From: Comamonas sp. KCTC 72670
GTDB taxonomy: Bacteria; Myxococcota; Myxococcia; Myxococcales; Myxococcaceae
Assembly (NCBI GenBank): GCA_014656495.1
Contig: BNCN01000002.1
Span: 310,001 to 374,000 of the forward strand
Reading direction: 5' to 3'
DNA: 64,000 bases
The notes under the pieces were generated by a model. The model was not told the origin of the DNA. It saw nothing but the letters and a program-made list of their open reading frames with translations, and searched no databases. Below are positions 28,652-39,082 of the stretch, in pieces. How positions within the stretch are numbered: the first letter of the stretch is position 1; the number at the start of each line of letters is the position of its first letter. A program made the position numbers and the translations under genes.

Positions 28652-29716
28652 TCAGTAGCGCCAGGTGAGGCCCGTGCTGAAGACCTGGCGCGTGTAGGTG
28701 AGGTCGTTGCGGGGCAAACGGGTGCTCCACACCCCCCACGCCATCTCGAAGTCCAACGTGTCCGTCAGGGGGCGGGCCAGCTTCAGGGAGAGCGAGTTCT
28801 GCCCCTCGTCCTCCTCCACCAGGATGATTTCGGGGGAGAGGTAGATGCCGTCCGGGTACGCGGTGAGGCCCAGGGAGCCCTGCGCCAGCAGCGTCACCCG
28901 CCAGGGCAGGCGGACGCCGGCGTTGACGGCCAGCCGGTGGCGCTGGAGCGTCTCGCCGTAGCTGTTGGAGGAGAGCTCCTGGAACACGTACGTCGCGCCC
29001 AGGGCCACCGGGCCCCGGTACGTGTACGCGGCGCCCGCCGTCAGGGCGCCGTCCTGGCGCCGCCCGGGGAGGACGCCCGAGGAGCCGCCCGAGCCCGGTG
29101 GCCGTGCCCGGGGCGCGGTGCCGAAGCGGCGTGAGTTCCAGTCCCCGAAGACGGACAGGCTGTGCCGCCGGTCGAAGCGGTAGCGGCTGAGCACGCCCAC
29201 CTCGGGGCCGCCGAAGTTGGCCGTGGGGTCCGGCCGGTACACGAAGCGCCGGGCGCCCGCGCGCACCCGCAGTGCCAGCTGGACGTCCGGCGCGTACTCC
29301 AGGAAGGCGGTGGTGCCCAGGTCCGAGTACGAGCGTGAGCCGCCGCGCCGGTCCTTCGCGTGGCCCTCCAGGCCGACGCCCAGCGACGTGCCCAGGGCGC
29401 GCGAGGCCTCCACCGCGCCGGACTGAACCAGCGTGTCCTCTTCCCGGTACTGGAGGTACTTGCGCGCGCCCAGCTCGTAGCGGCCCACCAACTGCGCGCG
29501 GTCGAAGGTGCCGCGTCCCTCCGCCGAGCCCAGCAGGCTCAAGGCGAGGTCCCGCGTGGGCGCGGCCGTAAGGCGGTCCGTGAAATCCCGAGCCGCGTTG
29601 GTGTCCAGCATCAGCCGCCCGGTGCCCCTCAACGCTCCTTCCCACTCGGCGGCAGGGGCGCTGCCGGCGGTGAGCAGGACGAGGGTGACGAGCAGCGGTG
29701 CGAAGGAGCGGGCCAC
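28652..29716 (-). CDS. Predicted outer-membrane beta-barrel protein
   Basis: A 354-residue exported protein starting at GTG 29716 with a signal peptide (ARSFAPLLVTLVLLTAGSAPAAE). The rest alternates hydrophobic and polar residues with many Gly, Arg and Tyr, and ends in WRY, an aromatic C-terminal residue typical of barrels inserted by the BAM complex. Repeated strand-like segments include VGLEGHAKDRR, AALRVRAGARRFVY-like and GALTAGAAYTYRG. I do not recognise a specific family. TATGGT lies 9 nt upstream of the start. Confidence 0.72.
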   Translation of the reverse strand: MARSFAPLLVTLVLLTAGSAPAAEWEGALRGTGRLMLDTNAARDFTDRLTAAPTRDLALSLLGSAEGRGTFDRAQLVGRYELGARKYLQYREEDTLVQSGAVEASRALGTSLGVGLEGHAKDRRGGSRSYSDLGTTAFLEYAPDVQLALRVRAGARRFVYRPDPTANFGGPEVGVLSRYRFDRRHSLSVFGDWNSRRFGTAPRARPPGSGGSSGVLPGRRQDGALTAGAAYTYRGPVALGATYVFQELSSNSYGETLQRHRLAVNAGVRLPWRVTLLAQGSLGLTAYPDGIYLSPEIILVEEDEGQNSLSLKLARPLTDTLDFEMAWGVWSTRLPRNDLTYTRQVFSTGLTWRY

Positions 29717-29725
29717 GGCGCGCGC

Positions 29726-29731
29726 ACCATA
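29726..29731 (-). promoter_or_regulatory. Candidate -10 hexamer TATGGT for the beta-barrel gene
   Basis: TATGGT lies 9 nt before the GTG at 29716; no Shine-Dalgarno is present. Confidence 0.35.
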
Positions 29732-29776
29732 CCCCGTCCCCGGAGGGCCAGGGCGGCCGTCCGGTCGCTCCCGGCC

Positions 29777-29806
29777 GTGACGGCGCCCCGGGCGGCCCGT
29801 TACATT
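29777..29806 (+). promoter_or_regulatory. Candidate sigma-70-type promoter for the LEA14-like lipoprotein gene
   Basis: GTGACG (29777-29782) and TACATT (29801-29806) are 18 bp apart, and TACATT ends 6 nt before the ATG at 29813, predicting a leaderless message. Confidence 0.5.
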
Positions 29807-29812
29807 GGACGC

Positions 29813-30349
29813 ATGCGCCTCGTGTCCCTCCTGGCGGCGGCAAGCCTCGGCCTGGCTGCCTGTGCCTCCTCCTCCTTCACCACCGAGGTGAGGGGGGAGT
29901 CGACCGTGCCCGCCGGCCCCCCTGGCGTCGAAACGCCGCTCAACGGCTTCCCCGCCATCAGCAGCTTCGCGGGGATGGATTTCGACAAGAACCAGGACTT
30001 CAAGAACCAGGGGATTCGCAAGAGCGAGGTGACGTCCGTCAAGGTGGAGTCCCTCACGCTCAAGGTCCTCAGCCCCAACGACCAGGACCTCACCTTCCTC
30101 GACGGGGTGGAGTTCTACGCCCGGGCCGGGGACCGCGAGGCGCGCATCGCCTCACGCCAGAACATCGCGGACGTGGAGTTGCGCCTGCCCAACCCGGTGC
30201 TGTCGCTGCAGGTGGAGAACGTGGAGCTCCAGCCCTTCGTGGCCGCCCCCACCATGAGCATCATCGTCCGCGGACGCGGGCGCATGCCGGAGCGCGAGGT
30301 GCGGCTTCAGGCGGTGGTGAAGCTCCAGGTGGAGTCGGGGCTGCTGTAG
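29813..30349 (+). CDS. Small lipoprotein, unknown function
   Basis: A 178-residue lipoprotein: signal MRLVSLLAAASLGLAAC with lipobox LAAC. The mature part (about 20-178) is a beta-rich domain with VTSVKVESLTLKVL, GVEFYARAG and VRLQAVVKLQVESG, consistent with an immunoglobulin-like or LEA14-like fold, though this is a weak guess. It faces away from the barrel gene (96 bp apart) and converges on the coiled-coil gene with 2 bp between stops. Confidence 0.8.
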   Translation: MRLVSLLAAASLGLAACASSSFTTEVRGESTVPAGPPGVETPLNGFPAISSFAGMDFDKNQDFKNQGIRKSEVTSVKVESLTLKVLSPNDQDLTFLDGVEFYARAGDREARIASRQNIADVELRLPNPVLSLQVENVELQPFVAAPTMSIIVRGRGRMPEREVRLQAVVKLQVESGLL

Positions 30350-30351
30350 CG

Positions 30352-31395
30352 TCAGGGGTCGCCCATCTCCTGGGCGCGGCGCTCCAGCTTCGTGGCGCGG
30401 CCTTCCAGCTCGCGGGCCAGCGCCTCCAGCCGCGCGGCCTCGGCCTCCATGGCCGGCAGGTCCACCGCGCTGCCCGCGGCCAGGTCCTGCGCGCGCTGCG
30501 TCTCCACATGCGGGCGGCGGTCGGTGGCCCGGGTGGATTGCATGGGGAACGCCGGGCGGTCCGGCCCCGGCTCGCCCCCCTCGTTGGGCCGGCCGCCCAC
30601 GTTGGGGGCAGGCGGGGGGCCCGCGCTGTCCTGGAAGGCGGGCGCATTGGGCTCGGCGCGCTCCACCTGGAGCGTGCGGTCGCTGCCCATGCGCATGCGC
30701 AGCCGCCGGTCCTGGTCGTCGAACATCGACTCCTCGCCGAGGAAGTCGTTCATGCGCCGGTCCAGGTCGCGCTCCTCGCGCACCTCGGTGATGCGGCCCC
30801 GCAGCGCCTTCAGCCGCTCCCGCACCTTGTCCTCGGTGTCACGCAGCGTGTCCGCCTGGGCCAGCAGGTCCTCCGGGTCATCGCCCCCGGCGGAGGCCCG
30901 GTCCATCGCGGGTACTCGGGACGCGGGCAGCGCCGCGCGGACCGCCTCGCGCTCGGCGCGCAGCGTGCGCATCGCGTCCAGCAGCGTGGCGCGCTGGCCC
31001 CGCTCCGTCGTCCCGTCCCAGGCGAGCCGCAGCCGGGCCAGCTCATCCGACAGGGCGGTGTGCAGCGCCAGGTGCGCGCGCTCCGACGCTCCCTCCGCCG
31101 CGACCACCGCTTGCGCCAGGCCCGTGAGCTGACCGCTCAGGTCCTGCGAACGACGCAGCGCGGCTTCCAGCTCCGTGCCCACCGTCAGCCGGCCGCGGTG
31201 CTGCGCCTTCAGCGCCTCGATGCGCGTCGCCAGCCCGTTGAGCTCCTCGCGCAGCGTCTGCTGCTGCCCCCGCAGCGCGCGCGTCTCCGAGCGCGCCGTC
31301 TGGGCCCGGCCCCGCATCGACTCCAGCCCGGACGCCGCCTGGCCGGGCACGGCCAGGACGAGGCTCAGCAGGAGGACGAGGGGGCGGAGGTTCAT
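30352..31395 (-). CDS. Exported coiled-coil protein under a sigma-54 promoter
   Basis: A 347-residue protein with a signal peptide (MNLRPLVLLLSLVLAVPGQA) and long heptad-rich helices (about 25-210) rich in Leu, Arg and Glu. A Pro/Gly-rich low-complexity segment (about 250-300) comes next, then a final coiled coil (about 310-345). It is probably a periplasmic structural protein; no enzyme motif is seen. The signal peptide fixes the start at 31395. A near-consensus sigma-54 promoter ends about 16 nt upstream, predicting a leader of only a few bases, which agrees with the lack of a Shine-Dalgarno. The open frame further upstream is non-coding. Confidence 0.82.
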   Translation of the reverse strand: MNLRPLVLLLSLVLAVPGQAASGLESMRGRAQTARSETRALRGQQQTLREELNGLATRIEALKAQHRGRLTVGTELEAALRRSQDLSGQLTGLAQAVVAAEGASERAHLALHTALSDELARLRLAWDGTTERGQRATLLDAMRTLRAEREAVRAALPASRVPAMDRASAGGDDPEDLLAQADTLRDTEDKVRERLKALRGRITEVREERDLDRRMNDFLGEESMFDDQDRRLRMRMGSDRTLQVERAEPNAPAFQDSAGPPPAPNVGGRPNEGGEPGPDRPAFPMQSTRATDRRPHVETQRAQDLAAGSAVDLPAMEAEAARLEALARELEGRATKLERRAQEMGDP

Positions 31396-31410
31396 CAGGG
31401 GCGCTCTCGA

Positions 31411-31426
31411 AGCAAGGCAGGTGCCA
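31411..31426 (-). promoter_or_regulatory. Sigma-54 (-24/-12) promoter
   Basis: On the minus strand TGGCACCTGCCTTGCT matches TGGCAC-N5-TTGCW exactly, with GG and GC 10 bp apart. The predicted start site is near 31400, about 5 nt before the ATG at 31395. Confidence 0.8.
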
Positions 31427-31482
31427 GCCTGCCTGCCCGACTCCGGGCGGGGGGGCTGCCTGGACCCCAACAATTCCGGACA

Positions 31483-31497
31483 CCTGGAACGTCCAGG
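31483..31497. promoter_or_regulatory. Candidate enhancer dyad for a sigma-54 activator
   Basis: CCTGGA-ACG-TCCAGG is a perfect 6-bp dyad about 60 bp upstream of the -24 element, in the range used by NtrC-type activators. The neighbouring NtrC-family gene is the obvious candidate to bind it. Confidence 0.45.
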
Positions 31498-31568
31498 AGG
31501 GAAGGGGCGAAGGTGGGACACCGGTGAAAAGTCATGGGGGGCGGGGGCGGGTGACGGATTTTCGAGGC

Positions 31569-32978
<1,410 letters not shown>

Positions 32979-33140
32979 GGTGTGACTCGTGTCTCCCAGT
33001 TGCGCCGGTCCGGCCGTTCCGGGGCGGACGCATGAGAGCACATCCGGCTGGGGCCACTCCACTCGTACGCGGCGCGCGACCTCGCCGCCCGTCGTGCGAA
33101 GGGGCTGGCGCCGCCCGGTCCGGAGCAGTACGGGGAGGCC

Positions 33141-33713
33141 ATGGAAATCACGGCCACCTCCCTGCTGGACCTGCTCGCGCCCCACGTTCCCGAGGACGCG
33201 AAGGAGCGCGAGGACCTGGAGCGGATGCGTCATTTCGCCCAGGCGCTGGCGCAGCCCTTCTCCCGGGCGCAGCTGGAGGCCCACTTCACGGGCAGCGCGG
33301 TGGTGGTGGACCCCTCGGGCACCCGTATCGTCCTGTTGCATCACCGCAAGCTGCTGCGCTGGTTGCAGCCCGGAGGCCACGCGGATGTGACGGACGCGGG
33401 CAGCATGGCGGCCACCGCGCTGCGAGAAGCCCGCGAGGAGACGGGGTGCCGCGTGTCGCTCCATCCCACCGCACCCCAGCCGCTGGACGTGGACATCCAC
33501 ACCATCCCCGCGCGCCGGGACGAACCGGAGCATCACCACCTGGATGTGCGCTTCCTCGTGGTGGCGGAGAACCCGGAGGCCCTGGTGCACGACCCGGCGG
33601 AGTCCTTCGGCGCGCAGTGGCTCACGTGGGACGAAGCCCTGACGCGCGCGGACGAAGCCCCGCTGCGCCGGATGTTGGAGAAGGCCCGGAGGCATGTGGC
33701 GCCGTCCCGCTGA
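33141..33713 (+). CDS. Nudix hydrolase
   Basis: A 190-residue hydrolase of nucleoside diphosphate-linked compounds. The Nudix box runs from GGHADVTD to REAREETGC, with the Glu residues that bind Mg in REAREETG. The N-terminal 45 residues are a helical lid. The substrate cannot be told from sequence; candidates are NADH, ADP-ribose or oxidised nucleotides. It is divergent from the orphan regulator with 162 bp between them, and a hairpin follows 33 bp after its stop. Confidence 0.92.
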   Translation: MEITATSLLDLLAPHVPEDAKEREDLERMRHFAQALAQPFSRAQLEAHFTGSAVVVDPSGTRIVLLHHRKLLRWLQPGGHADVTDAGSMAATALREAREETGCRVSLHPTAPQPLDVDIHTIPARRDEPEHHHLDVRFLVVAENPEALVHDPAESFGAQWLTWDEALTRADEAPLRRMLEKARRHVAPSR

Positions 33714-33746
33714 AGCGGTGGGCGCTGGACGCGCTCACGCCCCCGG

Positions 33747-33774
33747 GGTCCGGGGCTCTGTGGGGCCCCGGACC
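33747..33774 (+). terminator. Terminator-like hairpin after the Nudix gene
   Basis: A perfect 10-bp stem, GGTCCGGGGC (33747-33756) with GCCCCGGACC (33765-33774), has an 8-nt loop. No T tract follows. Confidence 0.55.
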
Positions 33775-33942
33775 GAGCCCGGGCGTCCGCGCCCTGATTT
33801 GAAACAGAATCTGGAAAACACGGCCTGATTGCCTTTGGGCCGCTGGTGCGGGCGGAAAGCGATTGCGACCATGCCCCCTTGCTTGGGCGGGTGAGGGAGG
33901 CCATGCCGGCCTGTCACCCGCCGGGAAGCAAGGAGCAGCCCC

Positions 33943-34713
33943 ATGCCGTCCGTCGTTCAGGAACTGGCTCACCCGGAAGCCGCGGCCCGCCGTTACAGCC
34001 CTCCCGCGCTCACGCCCACCGCGCACCCCCTCTGGCTGGAGTCGATGCTGGAGTCCCTGCGAGAAGACTGGGACACCGCCTGCTGGCCGCGCTTGTTCCG
34101 GGACACCGCCGACGGCAAGCGCCCGCCGCTGCGCCAGTGGCAGCGGGTGTTGTCGAACTTCTTCGTCATCGTGGAGTCCTTCCCCAAGTACATGGGCCTG
34201 TCGCTGGCGAAGACGACCTACGGCCAGCGCCCGGGTGACGCGAGCGCCCGCCGCTGGCTGCTCCAGAACCTGGGCGTCGAGGCGAAACACGCCGAGTGGT
34301 ACATCGACTGGATGCGTGGCATTGGCGTGGACCCGGACACCGTCTTCGCCCAGCGGCCCCTGCCGGAGGTCCAGGCGCTGCACGCGTACCTGCTCGACAT
34401 CTGCGCGCACGGCACGCTGGCCGAAGGGGTGGCCGCGTCCAACTGGGCCGTGGAGGGCATCACCGGCGTGTGGACTCGCGAGGTGGCGGAGCCCTTCCGC
34501 GCCTATGCCGAGGAGGGCGCGCGCATCGACGCGCACTCGATGATGTGGCTCAAGGTCCACGCGCGTTATGACGACCTGCACCCGGAGGAAGCGTTGGAAA
34601 TCATCAAGCTGTCCGCCGACGCGGGCGCCGGTGAGCCCTTCCGCATCCAGGCCGCCGCGCGCACGTCGCTGCGGATGTACGCCGCGGCGCTCCAGGCCTG
34701 CTGCAACGGCTGA
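33943..34713 (+). CDS. TenA/PqqC-like (haem-oxygenase fold) protein
   Basis: A 256-residue all-helical protein resembling TenA, PqqC and CADD-like oxidases. Metal- or cofactor-binding candidates are Glu and His residues in VIVESFPKYMG, EAKHAEWY and EEGARIDAHSMMW; the His and Glu spacing suggests a di-iron or cofactor pocket. True TenA deaminates a thiamin pyrimidine, but no thiamin gene is nearby, so the reaction is open. AAGGAG lies 7 nt before the ATG. It stands alone between two hairpins. Confidence 0.75.
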   Translation: MPSVVQELAHPEAAARRYSPPALTPTAHPLWLESMLESLREDWDTACWPRLFRDTADGKRPPLRQWQRVLSNFFVIVESFPKYMGLSLAKTTYGQRPGDASARRWLLQNLGVEAKHAEWYIDWMRGIGVDPDTVFAQRPLPEVQALHAYLLDICAHGTLAEGVAASNWAVEGITGVWTREVAEPFRAYAEEGARIDAHSMMWLKVHARYDDLHPEEALEIIKLSADAGAGEPFRIQAAARTSLRMYAAALQACCNG

Positions 34714-34755
34714 ATCGCGCGACACCTGCGCACATCCCTCCGGGGTGTTGCTTTC

Positions 34756-34792
34756 GAGCGCGCGTCCCGAGGCCGTTGCACGACGCGCGCTC
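34756..34792 (+). terminator. Terminator-like hairpin after the TenA-like gene
   Basis: An 11-bp perfect stem, GAGCGCGCGTC (34756-34766) with GACGCGCGCTC (34782-34792), has a 15-nt loop and no T tract. Confidence 0.45.
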
Positions 34793-34920
34793 TGTCCGGA
34801 AGGCGGCAGCTTCCTCGAGACCACCCTGTCCGCTTCGCGCGGAGAGTGAGGTACTCGCGACAGAGGACACCCGGCTCCACCCGAGCGGTGCGAGCACGCG
34901 GCCTCGGGGGGATGTGACGC

Positions 34921-36694
34921 ATGAGTGCCGAAGACAAGGTCATCCAGGAGTACCGGGGACGTGCGCTCAAGCTGTTCATGTTGTGGGTGCTGCCGGTGGC
35001 GCCCATCGCCGCGTATCTCAATGGCATGGCCATGGGCGTGGCGGGCTGGTCGGGGCTCATCGCCGTGGCGTGGGTGCTGCCGCCCATCATCGTGGGGTTG
35101 GGCATCGCTTATCCCGCGATGATGCTGCACCTGCTGGTGGACGGCGCGCTGCGGTCTCGCCCCCAGGACGCTCCGGGCGAGCGGCTGACGCGCATCCTGC
35201 GGCTGCCCTGGCGCGCGGCGGTGGCCACGTCGTGGGGCGCGTGGACGGTGGGCGGCATCTGGTTCAGCCTCCACGTGTGCCTGCTGTGGCAGAAGGACTT
35301 GTCCCAGGTCGTCGTGGGTACGCTCATCGGCGTCTGCTTCGGCGTGGTGCTGGGCTTCCCCATCAGCGTCTCGCTGGAGAAGCTGCTGCTGCCGCTGGCG
35401 TTGGAGGAGCAGCGCAAGGACCCGACGCTGGTGGTGAAGGGGGGCGGCTTCTTCTGGCCCCGTCAGGCGTGGTTCATGCCCACGACGTTCATTGGCTCCA
35501 GCCTCTGCGCGCTGGTGCTGAGCGGGTGCGTGGTGCTCGTGAAGCTGCAAGGCGTGCGGGACGCGCTGCACACGTCCCTGGTGGCCGAGGGCGCGCACGG
35601 CTCGGCGGCGACGTTGATGGACATGGGCGGGATGCTCGCTGGGGAGCTGACCTTCGGTCTCGCCTGGGTGGCCGGGCTGTTGGCGATTCCCGCCGTCACC
35701 ACCTGGATGCTGGCGCGCCGTCAGTCCAACGCCGCCGGCGCGGTGGGGGCGGCCATCGAGTCGCTCGCGGCCGGGCGGGTCATGTCGCCCGCCTGGGTGT
35801 CCACGGATGAGATGGGGGACCTGTCGTCCGGCATGAACGCGGTGCTGGTCCGGCTGCGGCAACTGCCGCTGTCGCTGAATGACTCCGCGACGCGGCTGAG
35901 CGGCGCGGGGCGCCACCTGCGGGAGTCGCATGGCGAGCACCAGCAGAGCCTGGTCCGGCAGGCATCGGCGCTGCACGAGGCGCAGATGACGTCCGAGGAG
36001 ATTCGCCGCACCTCGCTGATGGCGGTGGAGCGGGCGGAGGCGGTGCTGCAGGTGGCTCGCCGCTCGGAGGTGCTGGGGCAGCAGGGCGAGGCCGCCGTGG
36101 AGCGGAGCCTCGCCGGGCTGACGGACATCCGCCGCGTGGTGGACGGCATCCAGGACCGGCTGGTGCGGCTGGCGCAGAGCACCACGCAGATTGGTGAAAT
36201 CACCGAGTCGGTGAAGGACCTGGCGGACCAGTCCCACCTGCTGGCGGTGAACGCGGCCATCGAGGCGGCGCGCTCGGGGGAGCAGGGCCGGGGCTTCGCG
36301 GTGGTGGCCCGCGAGATTCGCGGCCTGTCGGACCAGTCCATCCAGGCGACGCGCCGCATCCGCACCATCCTCCAGGACATCAGCAACGGCATCCGCGACG
36401 CGGCGAAGATGGGCGAGGCCGGCGTGCAGACCATCGGCACCGGCCTGGACCAGATGCGGGCGTCGGGTGACTCGCTGCGGGAGCTGTCACGCATCGCGCA
36501 GGAGAACTCCGCCGCCGCCCGGCAGATTGCCGCCGCGGTGACACAGCAGGACGCCGGCTTCGCGCAAATCTTCGACGCCATCGCGGACCTGTCGCAGCTC
36601 ATGGACGCCACGCTGAAGCGGCTGGAGTCCACGCAGGAGGCCACCAACACGCTGGCGGTGGTCTCCGACGAGGTGACGCGCATGGCGCGGCAGT

Positions 36695-36711
<17 letters not shown>
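34921..36711 (+). CDS. Methyl-accepting chemotaxis-type receptor with multi-pass membrane domain
   Basis: A 596-residue receptor. The N-terminal third (about 15-270) has about six membrane segments and no large periplasmic sensing domain. A HAMP-like linker (AAIESLAAGRV) follows, then a cytoplasmic signalling coiled coil with the hairpin tip VNAAIEAARSGEQGRGFAVVA (about 440-460), which contacts CheA and CheW. No che genes are in the window, so it is an orphan receptor. It may sense membrane state or an intracellular signal. Its 3' end overlaps the convergent kinase gene by 17 bp. Confidence 0.9.
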
Positions 36712-38179
<1,468 letters not shown>

Positions 38180-38474
38180 GTGTGGACATGGACTCTATCC
38201 GAGCACCACGTCCGTAACGCGCAGCCGCTCGTCGGGCCAGGGCTTGCCGGCGGCGGTTGGGTGTGCGTAGTTTGGCCTCGGCGCCTCACGGCGCTGTCCC
38301 ATGACCTCCGCTCGCTAACCCAGCACCTGTGTAGGACCGCCCTTGCCGCTCCGGCCACTGTGCCGTGGCGTCGATATGGCTGTGTCCCAGGTGCTTGGGT
38401 CTCCGTGGTGTCCCCAGTCGTATTCCCTGACCTGAATGCCCTGCGCCCTGGCGCACGCGGCATGGAGAACACGT
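38180..38474. other. Intergenic region with a long-spaced inverted repeat
   Basis: This 295-bp region lies between divergent genes. ACCCAGCACCTG (38318-38329) and CAGGTGCTTGGGT (38388-38400) form an imperfect inverted repeat 58 bp apart. The minus strand between them reads as a short open stretch (EYDWGHHGDPSTWDTAIST) ending at a stop, possibly a gene remnant. I call no gene here. Confidence 0.35.
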
Positions 38475-39023
38475 ATGCGAAAGCTCAAGTACCACGTTGC
38501 CACCAGCGTCGACGGTTTCATCGCCCATGAGGACGACACGTACGGCGCCTTCATGCAGAAGCGGCTCATTGAAGACAGCGAACACGTGATGGATTTCGTC
38601 GCGTCACTGGCGACCTACACGACGGCGCTCATGGGGCGCCGGACCTACGAGGTCGGCCTCAAGGAGGGGGTGACGGACCCGTACGCGAAGATGGACACCT
38701 ACGTCTTCAGCCGCACGATGAAGGCGAGCCCGAACCCACGGGTGAAGCTGGTGTCGGATGACGCCACCGGTGAGGTCCGGCGTCTGAAGGCCCAGGAGGG
38801 CGGTGACATCTACCTGTCCGGCGGCGGCGCGTTCGCGGGGTTGCTGTTCGCCGAGGGGCTGATTGACGAGCTCCTGCTCAAGGTGAACCCGTTGATTCTT
38901 GGCGCGGGCATCCCGCTGGTGTCGTCGCTGCGGACCGTGGTGGACCTGGAGCTGAAGTCCACCAAGGTCTACAGCAACGGTGTGTTGCTGCTGCGCTACG
39001 CCGTGATGCCGAAGCAGGCGTAG
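38475..39023 (+). CDS. Dihydrofolate-reductase-like (RibD C-terminal domain) protein
   Basis: A 182-residue single-domain protein of the RibD_C/DHFR-like group: KYHVATSVDGFIA at the start, MGRRTYEVG, then IYLSGGGAFAGLLFAEGLIDEL and a closing LKSTKVYSNGVLLLRY. Such proteins are probably NAD(P)H-dependent reductases of pterins or flavin precursors; none of the residues allow a sharper call. GGAG 7 nt before the ATG supports this start over 38436. It converges on the chitinase gene across a strong hairpin. Confidence 0.88.
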   Translation: MRKLKYHVATSVDGFIAHEDDTYGAFMQKRLIEDSEHVMDFVASLATYTTALMGRRTYEVGLKEGVTDPYAKMDTYVFSRTMKASPNPRVKLVSDDATGEVRRLKAQEGGDIYLSGGGAFAGLLFAEGLIDELLLKVNPLILGAGIPLVSSLRTVVDLELKSTKVYSNGVLLLRYAVMPKQA

Positions 39024-39041
39024 TCGGCCGCGGAGCCACTG

Positions 39042-39074
39042 GGGCGCGTGTCCGAAGGATTGGGACACGCGCCC
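39042..39074. terminator. Bidirectional terminator-like hairpin
   Basis: A perfect 12-bp stem, GGGCGCGTGTCC (39042-39053) with GGACACGCGCCC (39063-39074), has a 9-nt loop and lies between convergent stops at 39023 and 39083. Confidence 0.65.
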
Positions 39075-39082
39075 TCGCGGGG

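Noticed and set aside
32979-33695. N-terminal extension of the orphan NtrC-type regulator
   Set aside because: The receiver domain begins at 32978, and the upstream stretch is antisense to the Nudix gene.
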